This document shows positions 34,673 through 42,953 of a stretch of 64,000 bases of DNA, one piece after another (position 1 is the stretch's first letter; each line of letters opens with the position of its first letter). This DNA comes from Anaerotignum sp. MSJ-24. Lineage in GTDB: Bacteria; Bacillota; Clostridia; Lachnospirales; Anaerotignaceae. Location of the stretch: contig NZ_JAHLPX010000005.1 in NCBI RefSeq assembly GCF_018918145.1, positions 1 through 64,000 on the forward strand, given 5' to 3'. The notes below the pieces were generated by a model that had not been told where the DNA came from, did no database searches, and saw only the letters and a list, made by a program, of their open reading frames with translations. Both the position numbers and the translations under genes were made by a program.

Positions 34673-36188
34673 ATCAGAGAATAGAAACAAAATTACAATA
34701 TTTCTGATTGCCGCCGCTGTTATTTTTTCGTTTTGGTTTACCGGCTTCAGCTTACCAAAGCTCATAAGCCGTGGCAGTCAGTTTTTTGTTATTATAGGAA
34801 AAATGTTTCCGCCGGATACAGGCTATTTGGGGAAAATAATATCTCCTTTGCTTGAAACAATAAAAATGTCATTTGCCGGAACCTTTATCGGTTCACTTCT
34901 GGCATTGATTGTTGCTCCGTTTTGTGCCTATAACACCGTTGCACCGAAATGGCTGTGCGGTTTATTGAAGGCGGTAATAAATATATTGAGAGCGATACCT
35001 GTTTTAATAATTGCTCTTGCGGTATCGTTTATTTTCGGAATAGGCTCCTTTGCCGGAGCTTTTGCAATAGCCTTGTATACCTTCGGAATTATTGCGCGAC
35101 TTACATGGAAGGATGCGGAACAGCAGTCGCATAAAACCATGGATGCACTTGTTTCCGCAGGAATAGGAAAAACAAAGGCTTTTGCAAATACTGTGTTTAT
35201 TGATATATTTCCCGAATATCTTTCAAATTGTCTTTATGTGCTTGAAAGCAATGTGCGTCATGCGGCAATACTCGGTTATGTAGGTGCAGGCGGTCTGGGA
35301 CTTATATTAAATGAAAAAATATCATGGGGCGATTATGCTAAGGTCGGCATGATATTGATTATGCTGTTTATAGTTGTTTTTATTATAGAAACAATAAGCA
35401 GTTACTTAAGAAGAATATTAAACGGAAGTGTTCAAACAACCGTTTTAAATAAAAGAATTATATTTATAGTTATTCTCGCTGTTGCGTTGCTGTCAATGGC
35501 GGCAATAGATGCTCCGCAGATAACTGATTTGGGAATAAAGGTATTTAAAGGCATTATATACGGAATACTTCACCCGGATATGTCGCTTATTTTCACAACA
35601 TCACAAAACGGTGTTCCGTATCTCATGCTGGAAACAATATGTATAGCGGCCGCAGGAACATTTATCGGTGCGGTAATATCCGTTCCGTTGGCATTTCCGG
35701 GCAGTCGAAACGTAAGCGGAAAGCTTTCTGCCGGAATAATGAAGATATTTATACTTGCGATCAGAACAATGCCGGCTGTAATATACGGACTTATATTTAT
35801 AAGAGTAACCGGACCGGGAGCTTTTGCCGGAGTTATGACATTGGGTATATTGAGTATCGGAATGTGTACAAAGCTTTACATAAATACATTGGACAGCTTT
35901 GATATGAAAACGGCGAATGCACTTAAGTCAATGGGTGTTTCTCATACTGCGGCAATAACCAACTGTATACTTCCGGAGGTAAAAAATAAGTTTTTTGCGT
36001 CTGCGATATACCGTTTTGATGTAAACTTAAGAGAAGCATCTGTTCTTGGTCTTGTAAGTGCCGGTGGAATAGGCACAAAGCTTATATTTTCCATGAACGG
36101 CTATCTCTGGAGCTATGCCGGAGCTTATATTTTGGGCTTAGTCATATTGATTTTGCTCGTAGATAAATTAAATTCATTAATAGTTTGA
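34665..36188 (+). CDS. phnE: PhnE-like permease, tandem two-domain fusion
   Basis: A 507-residue permease consisting of two PhnE-like halves joined head to tail. Each half has its own membrane domain and EAA-type loop: the first near DALVSAGIGKTKAFANTVFI, the second near ALKSMGVSHTAAITNCIL. Both contain the trailing GxGGxG block (YVGAGGLGLIL and LVSAGGIGTKL). A typical PhnE is about 260-280 residues and works as a dimer, so this fused form supplies both halves in one chain. Confidence 0.88.
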   Translation: MVKSENRNKITIFLIAAAVIFSFWFTGFSLPKLISRGSQFFVIIGKMFPPDTGYLGKIISPLLETIKMSFAGTFIGSLLALIVAPFCAYNTVAPKWLCGLLKAVINILRAIPVLIIALAVSFIFGIGSFAGAFAIALYTFGIIARLTWKDAEQQSHKTMDALVSAGIGKTKAFANTVFIDIFPEYLSNCLYVLESNVRHAAILGYVGAGGLGLILNEKISWGDYAKVGMILIMLFIVVFIIETISSYLRRILNGSVQTTVLNKRIIFIVILAVALLSMAAIDAPQITDLGIKVFKGIIYGILHPDMSLIFTTSQNGVPYLMLETICIAAAGTFIGAVISVPLAFPGSRNVSGKLSAGIMKIFILAIRTMPAVIYGLIFIRVTGPGAFAGVMTLGILSIGMCTKLYINTLDSFDMKTANALKSMGVSHTAAITNCILPEVKNKFFASAIYRFDVNLREASVLGLVSAGGIGTKLIFSMNGYLWSYAGAYILGLVILILLVDKLNSLIV

Positions 36189-36249
36189 TTTTTATTCGGC
36201 TATATGATAAATTTATTATGCTTAACAAATATTGAAAGGATTGAAATTG

Positions 36250-37947
36250 ATGGATTTTAAATATGAGGCTGCAAAGCTTATCGCTAAAGCGGCGGATATG
36301 GAAATAGATGAAGTTTTGGGAATGATTGAAGTTCCTGCAAATAAAGAAATGGGTGATTATGCTTTTCCTTGTTTTAAGCTTGCAAAAAAATTCAGAAAAG
36401 CTCCCAATTTAATTGCCGCTGATATTTGTGGTAAGCTTGAAGGCTCTGACAGCTTTACAAAGATTGAATGTGTAGCCGCATATATTAACTTCTTTACAGA
36501 TAAAAGCAGTTATGCAAAAACAGTAATCGAAAGCGTTAATAATGCCGGAGCTAAATATGGCGAAAGCAGCGAAGGTGAAGGCAAAACAATAGTTATCGAC
36601 TATTCATCACCTAATATTGCAAAGCCCTTCCATGTAGGCCATCTCCGTTCAACAGTTATCGGCAGTGCTTTATATAATATTTTTGAAAAGCTTGGCTATA
36701 AATGCGTTGGCATAAATCATCTCGGCGACTGGGGAACACAGTTCGGAAAGCTTATCGAGGCGTATAAGCTTTGGGGCAGTAAAGAGGCAGTAGAAGAAAA
36801 AGGTATCAGTGAGCTTACAAGAATATATGTTAAATTCCACGAAGAGGCTGAAAAAGACGATTCACTTAATGACAGAGCAAGAGCATGGTTCGTTAAAATG
36901 CAGGACGGTGACGAAGAGGCAATTTCTCTTTGGAAATGGTTCTATGATATTTCGATAAAGGAATTTGAAAGAGTATATGAAAAGCTCGGAGTAAAATTCG
37001 ATTATTATACAGGCGAAAGCTTCTATAATGACAAAATGGATGCTGTCGTTGAAGAGCTTAAGGCTAAAAATCTTCTTGTTGAGAGCAACGGAGCTATGAT
37101 TGTTGATCTTGAAGATGCAAAAATGCCTCCATGCCTTATATTAAGAACAGACGGCGGAACACTTTATGCAACAAGAGATATAACAGCGGCTTTATATAGA
37201 AAGAAAACATATGATTTCGATAAATGTATATATGTAACAGCCATTGATCAGAATCTCCACTTCGCACAGTGGTTCAAGGTAATCGAAAAGATGGGCTATG
37301 ATTGGTCAAAGGATTTGGTTCATGTTCCTTTTGGTCTTGTAAGCCTTGAAGACGGCAAGCTTTCAACAAGAAAAGGCAAGGTTGTTTTAATGGAAGACCT
37401 TCTCAATGAGGCTGTTAAGAAAACAACAGGAATTATTGATGAGAAAAATCCGGACCTTCCCAATAAGGAAGAGGTTGCAAAGCAGGTTGGTATCGGTGCA
37501 GTAATTTTCGATGACCTTTATAACGGACGTATTAAGGATATTGTGTTCTCATGGGACAGAATGTTAAACTTCGATGGAGAAACAGGCCCTTATGTTCAGT
37601 ATACTCATGCAAGAGCATGCAGTGTTCTTAAGAAAGCCGGATATGATAAAAAAGCAGAAAACATTGATTATTCTGTACTTGCAGACGATGCGGCGGCAGA
37701 TGTTTGCAAGACAATAGCTTTATTTAATGATAAAATTAAGGAAGCCGCAAACAGATATGAGCCTTCTGTAATTGCACGTTATCTTGTCGATGTTGCGCAG
37801 TCGTTTAATAAGTTCTATCATGATAATATTATTCTTGCTGATGATGAAAATGTCAAGAACGCAAGACTTGCTCTTGTTGATGCAGTAAGAACAGTAATCA
37901 AATCAGGACTTGCAATTCTCGGAATTGACGCACCTGAGCAGATGTAA
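36250..37947 (+). CDS. argS: Arginyl-tRNA synthetase
   Basis: A 565-residue class I aminoacyl-tRNA synthetase that charges tRNA-Arg. The N-terminal additional domain is followed by the HIGH-equivalent HVGH in SPNIAKPFHVGHLRST, the LSTRKGKVVLMEDLL block that replaces KMSKS, and a C-terminal DALR anticodon-binding domain. The ATG at 36250 follows AAAGGA by about 11 nt; an upstream in-frame TTG is less likely. It ends just before a parS-containing palindrome. Confidence 0.97.
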   Translation: MDFKYEAAKLIAKAADMEIDEVLGMIEVPANKEMGDYAFPCFKLAKKFRKAPNLIAADICGKLEGSDSFTKIECVAAYINFFTDKSSYAKTVIESVNNAGAKYGESSEGEGKTIVIDYSSPNIAKPFHVGHLRSTVIGSALYNIFEKLGYKCVGINHLGDWGTQFGKLIEAYKLWGSKEAVEEKGISELTRIYVKFHEEAEKDDSLNDRARAWFVKMQDGDEEAISLWKWFYDISIKEFERVYEKLGVKFDYYTGESFYNDKMDAVVEELKAKNLLVESNGAMIVDLEDAKMPPCLILRTDGGTLYATRDITAALYRKKTYDFDKCIYVTAIDQNLHFAQWFKVIEKMGYDWSKDLVHVPFGLVSLEDGKLSTRKGKVVLMEDLLNEAVKKTTGIIDEKNPDLPNKEEVAKQVGIGAVIFDDLYNGRIKDIVFSWDRMLNFDGETGPYVQYTHARACSVLKKAGYDKKAENIDYSVLADDAAADVCKTIALFNDKIKEAANRYEPSVIARYLVDVAQSFNKFYHDNIILADDENVKNARLALVDAVRTVIKSGLAILGIDAPEQM

Positions 37948-37975
37948 TTGAAATTAAATAGTATAAACGAATTTT

Positions 37976-38009
37976 AAGCCTATGTTTCACGTGAAACATA
38001 GGCTTTTGT
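37976..38009 (+). terminator. Palindrome after argS containing parS (parS1 at 37983-37998)
   Basis: A perfect 15-bp inverted repeat without spacer, AAGCCTATGTTTCAC (37976-37990) and its complement (37991-38005), followed by TTTT. Its centre is the 16-bp site TGTTTCACGTGAAACA, an exact match to the Firmicute parS consensus TGTTNCACGTGAAACA to which Spo0J binds. As RNA the same sequence would be a terminator-like hairpin for argS. Confidence 0.85.
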
Positions 38010-38035
38010 ATGTTAAAAAATGATATAAAATTGAA

Positions 38036-38051
38036 TGTTTCACGTGAAACA
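38036..38051. promoter_or_regulatory. parS2 site
   Basis: TGTTTCACGTGAAACA, a second exact parS match, 53 bp from the first and about 75 bp upstream of soj. Here the palindrome is not extended beyond the parS core, so it is a pure binding site. It could also allow Spo0J/Soj control of the soj operon. Confidence 0.93.
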
Positions 38052-38127
38052 TATAAATTTCTGTTTTTTTTAGCTATAAACTATGGTATCATAATAAAAA
38101 GCAGTTAAAGAAATGAGGCAGTATATT

Positions 38128-38901
38128 ATGAGTAAAGTAAGAGTAATTGCGGTTGTAAACCAGAAGGGCGGCGTTGGAAAAACAACGACAGTTGTTAATT
38201 TGTCGGCTTGTCTCGGTGAAGCAGGCAAAAAAGTGCTTGTTATTGATGCCGATGCACAGGGAAACACAACGAGCGGACTTGGTTTAGAAAAAAATAAGCT
38301 TGAAAATACATTATATAATGTACTTTTGGGTGAAATATCTATATCTGATGCAATACAGCAGACGGTTGCCGAAAATGTTGATATTGTTCCTTCAAATATG
38401 AATTTGTCAGGTGCGGAAATCGAGCTTGTGTCGTTAGAGGATAGAGAGAGTATTGTTAAGGAAAATCTTTCAAAAATAAAAAATAATTATGATTTTATTG
38501 TTATTGATTGTCCGCCGTCATTGGGAATTGTAACAATAAATGCACTTGTTGCTGCTGATACAGTGCTTGTACCGGTTCAGTGCGAGTACTTTGCACTTGA
38601 AGGCATGGAACAGCTTTTCCATACAATAGGCCTTGTGCAGAATAATCTTAATGCAGACCTCCAGATTGAAGGTGTTGTGTTTACAATGTATGACAGCAGA
38701 ACAAACCTTTCTATTGAGGTTGTTGAAGAGGTTAAAAAGGTATTAAAGCCGGATATGTACAGTGCTATAATTCCGAGAAACGTACGACTTGGCGAAGCAC
38801 CGAGCTATGGCTTGCCGATAACTATATATGATACAAAATCCAAAGGTGCCGAAAGCTATAGACTTCTGGCAGAAATGGTTATAGATAAGGAGTGGAAATA
38901 A
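38128..38901 (+). CDS. soj: Chromosome-partitioning ATPase Soj (ParA)
   Basis: A 257-residue ATPase with the deviant Walker A KGGVGKTTT (about residues 13-21), DADAQGNTT and DCPPSLG. It binds DNA non-specifically and acts with Spo0J in origin segregation and DnaA control. The chosen ATG follows GAGG with 9-nt spacing; an in-frame ATG five codons earlier lies over that site. The stop overlaps the spo0J start. Confidence 0.96.
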   Translation: MSKVRVIAVVNQKGGVGKTTTVVNLSACLGEAGKKVLVIDADAQGNTTSGLGLEKNKLENTLYNVLLGEISISDAIQQTVAENVDIVPSNMNLSGAEIELVSLEDRESIVKENLSKIKNNYDFIVIDCPPSLGIVTINALVAADTVLVPVQCEYFALEGMEQLFHTIGLVQNNLNADLQIEGVVFTMYDSRTNLSIEVVEEVKKVLKPDMYSAIIPRNVRLGEAPSYGLPITIYDTKSKGAESYRLLAEMVIDKEWK

Positions 38902-39776
38902 TGGCGTTACCTAAAAAGGGTGGACTTGGCTCAAGAGGCAGAGGTCTTGAGGCTGTTATATCTCAGCAGGTCGATTCCATACAGGAAAAAGGTGTAACAG
39001 AGATAAGTATAGATAAAATTAGTCCCAACAGAGAACAGCCCAGACGTATATTTGATGAAACGGCTCTTGAGGAGCTTGCGGAGTCAATGAAACAGCTTGG
39101 CGTCATTCAGCCTATTGTTTTGGCTAAGGACGGAGATTATTATAAAATAATTGTCGGAGAAAGACGTTGGAGAGCCGCAAAAATAGCCGGATTGAAGAAG
39201 ATTCCGGCAATAATAAAGGATCTGGACGAAACCTCGGCATATGAAATAGCTCTTGTTGAAAATCTTCAGAGAGAAAACCTTAATTTAATTGAAGAAGCAA
39301 GAGGATATAGAAAGCTTGTTGATATTTTCGGACTCAGCCAGGAGGAAGTGGCACAAAAAGTCGGAAAAAGCCGTCCTACAGTTACAAATGCACTCAGATT
39401 ACTCAATCTTGACGAAAGAGTACAGCAGTTTGTGCTTAATAATGAGATAACCGGAGGTCATGCAAGAGCGCTTCTCAGTATAGAGGATAAGGACGCACAG
39501 TGCCAGATTGCCGAAAAAATCATAGAAAACGGACTGAGTGTAAGAGCGACGGAAGCTCTCGTAAAAAATTATAATAATCAGAAACCTGTAAATAATGATA
39601 ATAGGGTAAACTTTGATACAACAGGCTATAAATCCATAGAGAAAAATCTTAAGGAGCTCTTCGGAACAAAGGTTAAGCTTAATTGTAAGAAAAACAAAGG
39701 AAAAATAGAGATAGAATATTATTCCGATGCGGATTTGGAAAGAATTCTCGAATTAATAACAAAAATTGAAGAATAA
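38901..39776 (+). CDS. spo0J: Chromosome-partitioning protein Spo0J (ParB)
   Basis: A 291-residue CTP-dependent clamp that loads at parS and spreads. The N-terminal basic GGLGSRGRGLEA segment resembles the peptide that stimulates Soj ATPase; the CTPase motif is VGERRWRAAKIAG, followed by a helix-turn-helix (LSQEEVAQKVGKSRPTVTNALR) and a C-terminal dimer domain. Start and soj stop share one base (TAATG). Its two visible targets lie 0.85-0.9 kb upstream. Confidence 0.96.
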   Translation: MALPKKGGLGSRGRGLEAVISQQVDSIQEKGVTEISIDKISPNREQPRRIFDETALEELAESMKQLGVIQPIVLAKDGDYYKIIVGERRWRAAKIAGLKKIPAIIKDLDETSAYEIALVENLQRENLNLIEEARGYRKLVDIFGLSQEEVAQKVGKSRPTVTNALRLLNLDERVQQFVLNNEITGGHARALLSIEDKDAQCQIAEKIIENGLSVRATEALVKNYNNQKPVNNDNRVNFDTTGYKSIEKNLKELFGTKVKLNCKKNKGKIEIEYYSDADLERILELITKIEE

Positions 39777-39790
39777 TGGGGTAATATAGT

Positions 39791-40477
39791 ATGAATGAAA
39801 CAAATACAAGCTTTTTTGCACAGAATTTAGATTTGTGGATTTCCGTAATTCTTGCCCTGCTTATAGTGTTTATTGTGCTTGTTGTTATAGATATGTATAA
39901 TAACAAGAAAACAATGTCAAGATATGAAGCCTTTATGGGAATAAACAAAAAATATAAAAATGCTGTTGATCTTGAAAAGCTTTTGATTGATTGTGTCGGA
40001 AAAGCAGATGCTATTGACGAAAAATATTCCAAACTGCTTGAAATAGTTCAGGATATGGAGAAAAATATGCAGTTCTGCTGCCAGAAGGTCGGCATTGTGA
40101 GATATAATCCATTTGAGGAAATGGGCGGAAATCTCTGCTTCGCCATTGCGATACTCGATGCCGAGAATACAGGCGTTGTTATAAACGGTATCCATAGCCG
40201 AACAGGTACATTCACCTATGCAAAGCCTGTTGAGCTTGGTGTTAGCACATATATATTGTCAAAAGAGGAGCAGGAGGCAATAGATAAGGCTAAAAACAGT
40301 GCATATCAGGCTGTTAAAAACACTGTTACAGCTAAAAAGCCATCAAAAATGCTCAAAGCAAAGAAGAGAAAAGAAAAAGAGGAAGAAATAAAAAACAAGG
40401 TTGAGGTTTATAAAAGTGCGGCGGCAAGAACAAAGCGTAAAAGAAATTCACGACCTGTTGATAAACAAACAAAATAA
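39791..40477 (+). CDS. DUF4446-family membrane protein
   Basis: A 228-residue protein with one N-terminal membrane segment (about residues 15-37), a coiled stretch (about 60-95) and a compact domain containing QKVGIVRYNPFEEMGGN and FAIAILDAENTGVVINGI. This is the DUF4446 core, often encoded directly after spo0J in Clostridia. The tail is Lys/Glu-rich. Function is unknown; the conserved neighbourhood suggests a link to origin or cell-cycle biology. Confidence 0.85.
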   Translation: MNETNTSFFAQNLDLWISVILALLIVFIVLVVIDMYNNKKTMSRYEAFMGINKKYKNAVDLEKLLIDCVGKADAIDEKYSKLLEIVQDMEKNMQFCCQKVGIVRYNPFEEMGGNLCFAIAILDAENTGVVINGIHSRTGTFTYAKPVELGVSTYILSKEEQEAIDKAKNSAYQAVKNTVTAKKPSKMLKAKKRKEKEEEIKNKVEVYKSAAARTKRKRNSRPVDKQTK

Positions 40478-40538
40478 TAACATAAATCATAGAGTTATCC
40501 ACAAATACACTGGGTTATCAACAGTTAAATGTGAATAA
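40456..40538. promoter_or_regulatory. DnaA-box cluster after the DUF4446 gene
   Basis: Three intergenic boxes: TTATCCACA (40495-40503), TTATCAACA (40515-40523) and TTATTCACA as its complement (40530-40538), plus one in the gene end, the complement of TTATCAACA at 40456-40464. TTATCCACA and TTATTCACA fit the strict consensus TTATNCACA. They lie directly upstream of the HAD gene start (40570) and 18 kb from oriC. Confidence 0.8.
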
Positions 40539-40569
40539 CTCTTATATTATAGGTAGATTGGTGGTAAAA

Positions 40570-41649
40570 ATGAGTTATAAAATGATTTTTTTGGATTTAG
40601 ATGATACACTGCTTTCGAGCGATCTGTCAATTTCCGAAGAAAACCTGCTTGCTATCAGAAAAGCCTCGGAAATCGGTGTTAAGGTAGTAATATGCACAGG
40701 CAGAGGCATTTTCAGCGTAAAGCATATAGCGGAGCAGTTCAAAATTGATTGGGATAATTGCTATATAATATGCTTAAACGGCGGAGCGGTTTATAAAGGC
40801 TTTCCGCCACTGCTTGTTTCGGAAAAGCTTTTTGATAACAGTATAGCCGGGATAGTGTATGAAACAGCTGAAAAATATGGTGTTGACGTGCAGATATACC
40901 GTGGAGATAAGCTTATAGTCGAAAAAGTTACCGAAAGAGTAAATATGTATATACAAAAGCTGAATGCAGATTATATTCTTGTTGACAGTGTAAAGAATTA
41001 TGACGGAAAGCTTGCTAAAATGCTTCTTAACGGCCCGAATGATAAGCTGCTTAAGATAGAAAAAGAGCTTGCACCAAAGCTTGAAGGAAAAATGAATGTG
41101 TTTTTTTCAAATCCGAATTATCTTGAATTTACGGCATTTGAGGCTACCAAGGGTAAAGTACTTGTGGAGCTTGCGAATAAAATGGGTGTTGATGTGTCGG
41201 AAACAATAGCAATGGGCGACAGCTTTAATGATATTTCCATGGTGAAAGCCGCCGGACTTGGTGTTGCTGTAAGAAATGCGGTTGAACCGCTTAAAAAAGT
41301 GGCTGATTATATAACAAAAAATACCCATGACGAAAGTGCCGTAGCCGAGGTAATAAACAGATATATGCTGAATACCTCTGAAAAAAACGAAAATAAATAT
41401 AAATTCAGATTTCCCGTATTGATATTTGCGGTTTTATTTATAATCGAACAGCTTTTGGCAAGTGCATTTAATATGCAGGCATTGAAATTTATAAGATATA
41501 TGTATATAAATGGAAATGATACTTATAAAGTACAAATATTAACAGTGCTTATACCTTTTGTATTATGTTTTGCTGTTGATTATATTAACCAGAAAACCAA
41601 GAAAGAGGATGAAGAGGAATTCTGGATAAATAAATACGGAAAAAAATAA
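40570..41649 (+). CDS. Cof-type HAD phosphatase with C-terminal membrane segments
   Basis: A 359-residue protein. The HAD domain (about 1-265) has DLDDTLL with nucleophile Asp9 and acid Asp11, the ICTGRG motif and the late GDSFND motif: an IIB (Cof) cap-type sugar-phosphate or nucleotide phosphatase. Unlike normal Cof proteins (about 270 residues), a tail holds two hydrophobic segments (about 281-298 and 321-338) and ends in a charged KTKKEDEEEFW region, so the enzyme is probably membrane-tethered. The start ATG follows GGTGG. A DnaA-box cluster is immediately upstream. Confidence 0.8.
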   Translation: MSYKMIFLDLDDTLLSSDLSISEENLLAIRKASEIGVKVVICTGRGIFSVKHIAEQFKIDWDNCYIICLNGGAVYKGFPPLLVSEKLFDNSIAGIVYETAEKYGVDVQIYRGDKLIVEKVTERVNMYIQKLNADYILVDSVKNYDGKLAKMLLNGPNDKLLKIEKELAPKLEGKMNVFFSNPNYLEFTAFEATKGKVLVELANKMGVDVSETIAMGDSFNDISMVKAAGLGVAVRNAVEPLKKVADYITKNTHDESAVAEVINRYMLNTSEKNENKYKFRFPVLIFAVLFIIEQLLASAFNMQALKFIRYMYINGNDTYKVQILTVLIPFVLCFAVDYINQKTKKEDEEEFWINKYGKK

Positions 41650-41669
41650 TAAAAATTTTAATAAAATGT

Positions 41670-41698
41670 TTGACACGCCTCTGTTTTTATGATATTAT
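41670..41698 (+). promoter_or_regulatory. tRNA-Ser promoter
   Basis: Perfect TTGACA (41670-41675), 17 bp, then TATTAT (41693-41698), 18 bp before the tRNA 5' end. Confidence 0.9.
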
Positions 41699-41716
41699 AG
41701 ATAGGCAGTAGGCTAT

Positions 41717-41804
41717 GGAGAAGTACTCAAGTGGCTGAAGAGGCGCCCCTGCTAAGGGTGTAGGTCGTTTGCGCGGCGCGAGGGTTCAAATCCCTCCTTC
41801 TCCG
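41717..41804 (+). tRNA. tRNA-Ser (anticodon GCU)
   Basis: An 88-nt class II tRNA. The acceptor stem GGAGAAG pairs with CTTCTCC, discriminator G; the anticodon GCT is at 41751-41753; a long variable arm follows; the T arm has GGTTCAAATCC. CCA is not encoded. It reads serine codons AGU and AGC. Confidence 0.97.
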
Positions 41805-41810
41805 TATTAT

Positions 41811-41840
41811 AAACCTTGATTTTTCAAGGTTTATTTTTTT
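41811..41840 (+). terminator. Terminator after tRNA-Ser
   Basis: AAACCTTG pairs with CAAGGTTT, followed by a T-run, directly after the tRNA. Confidence 0.88.
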
Positions 41841-41890
41841 ACAAATTTTCAATTTGAAATATTATTTTTATCTTAAAAAACTCTTATACA

Positions 41891-41920
41891 AGCCACTTTG
41901 TCAAAGCAAACAAAGTGGCT
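41891..41920 (-). terminator. Hairpin downstream of the stalk-domain gene
   Basis: AGCCACTTTG pairs perfectly with CAAAGTGGCT, 40 bp beyond the stop codon of the leftward gene at 41961. The T-run on that strand is displaced by some 14 bp. Confidence 0.6.
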
Positions 41921-41960
41921 CGTAAATATCTATTTTATTTTTCTGTTATTAATTAAATTT

Positions 41961-42629
41961 TCAGTAGCACTTTTTACATGGTGTATATCCGCTGCTTTCT
42001 GCCTTAGATAATGTTATAGCTTTTGGAAATTTCATATTACTGCAATTAGGATTGCTATGATATTTTTTACCATTGGCTGTAATGTACACGGTTTTTTCGT
42101 TTGTATTAATTGCGTTTTCGGGATGGCCAGAGTCGTTTGCCTGTACCTGTTCAGTATTTTTCGCAGAATTATTGTTTGAGTTTTCATTTTTGACATTATT
42201 GTTGTTGTTCGTTGATTTTGAAGAACTTATCTTTATAAGCTGATTGGCTGAATCCCAATTAACATTACATCCGAGAGCTTCGGCAACAAAACGGGCAGGA
42301 ACCATAGTTCTGCCGTTTACAGATTGTGCAGGAACATCAAGAATAACGGCATTATTGTTGACATAGGCATTATTTGAGCCAAGTGTTATTTCAATATTTG
42401 TTGCACCTTTGGTGGCTGAAACGGTTTTTGTTTCGTTGTTCCAGATAACATCTGCACCGAGCTCTTCAAAAATACTTCTAACCGGTACCAGTGTTCTGCC
42501 ATCAATTATGACCGGTGAAACATCAGTTGTAAGCGGTTTGTTGTCAACTGTAATGTTTATAGCTGCAAAAGCAGATGTTGAAATTAATGCTGATATTAAT
42601 ACTGAAAGTGTAAAAACTTTAAATTTCAT
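41961..42629 (-). CDS. Secreted protein with copper-amine-oxidase-like stalk domain
   Basis: A 222-residue exported protein: signal peptide (about 1-22, ending in AFA), then two repeats of the stalk domain found at the N-terminus of copper amine oxidases and many Firmicute surface proteins (VIIDGRTLVPVRSIFEELGA and SVNGRTMVPARFVAEALG). An Asn/Ser-rich linker leads to a C-terminal cysteine module (KKYHSNPNCSNM ... GYTPCKKCY), which resembles a small zinc-binding tail seen on secreted nucleases. No catalytic domain is present, so it may be a wall-associated binding protein. Confidence 0.8.
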   Translation of the reverse strand: MKFKVFTLSVLISALISTSAFAAINITVDNKPLTTDVSPVIIDGRTLVPVRSIFEELGADVIWNNETKTVSATKGATNIEITLGSNNAYVNNNAVILDVPAQSVNGRTMVPARFVAEALGCNVNWDSANQLIKISSSKSTNNNNNVKNENSNNNSAKNTEQVQANDSGHPENAINTNEKTVYITANGKKYHSNPNCSNMKFPKAITLSKAESSGYTPCKKCY

Positions 42630-42727
42630 AAATTATCTCCTTATATTATATTCCATATTTTCCAGAAAATTTTATATTATAAGCATAGCATTTGATTACT
42701 TAAAATTCAAGTACTCATTAATTTTGT

Positions 42728-42874
42728 TTGAATAATAAAGGTAAACCGGATAAATTTGTGAACAATAGTTCCAAGATAAAGCCTACACGTTTTACAAATT
42801 ATGATGAGCATGAATGGGATTACGACGAATTGAGCCGTATTAAACAGGCTGAGCTTTTACAGAAAATCATGTAG
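42728..42874 (+). pseudogene. Remnant of a phage-type replication protein (C-terminal end)
   Basis: An open frame of 48 codons ending in TAG encodes KIKPTRFTNYDEHEWDYDEL and a short helix. The FTNYDEHEWDYDEL stretch resembles the conserved C-terminal tail of DnaD-like phage replisome organiser proteins (an N-F/Y-x-x-R-x-Y-D-Y/F-D-E-L pattern). The N-terminal bulk is missing and no ribosome binding site is evident. The rest of 42630-42953 shows no gene. It lies 0.9 kb beyond tRNA-Ser, a common integration target. Confidence 0.45.
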
Positions 42875-42953
42875 TTATATTATCTCCTTGCAGAACATAT
42901 CCAAACAGGCTAAAATATAGTTATTATTTGATTATACAGTTAGGAACGATATT

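Noticed and set aside
41717-42953. Integrated element with att repeats at tRNA-Ser
   Set aside because: No second copy of the tRNA 3' end, integrase or excisionase is visible; only a small phage-like gene remnant supports past integration.
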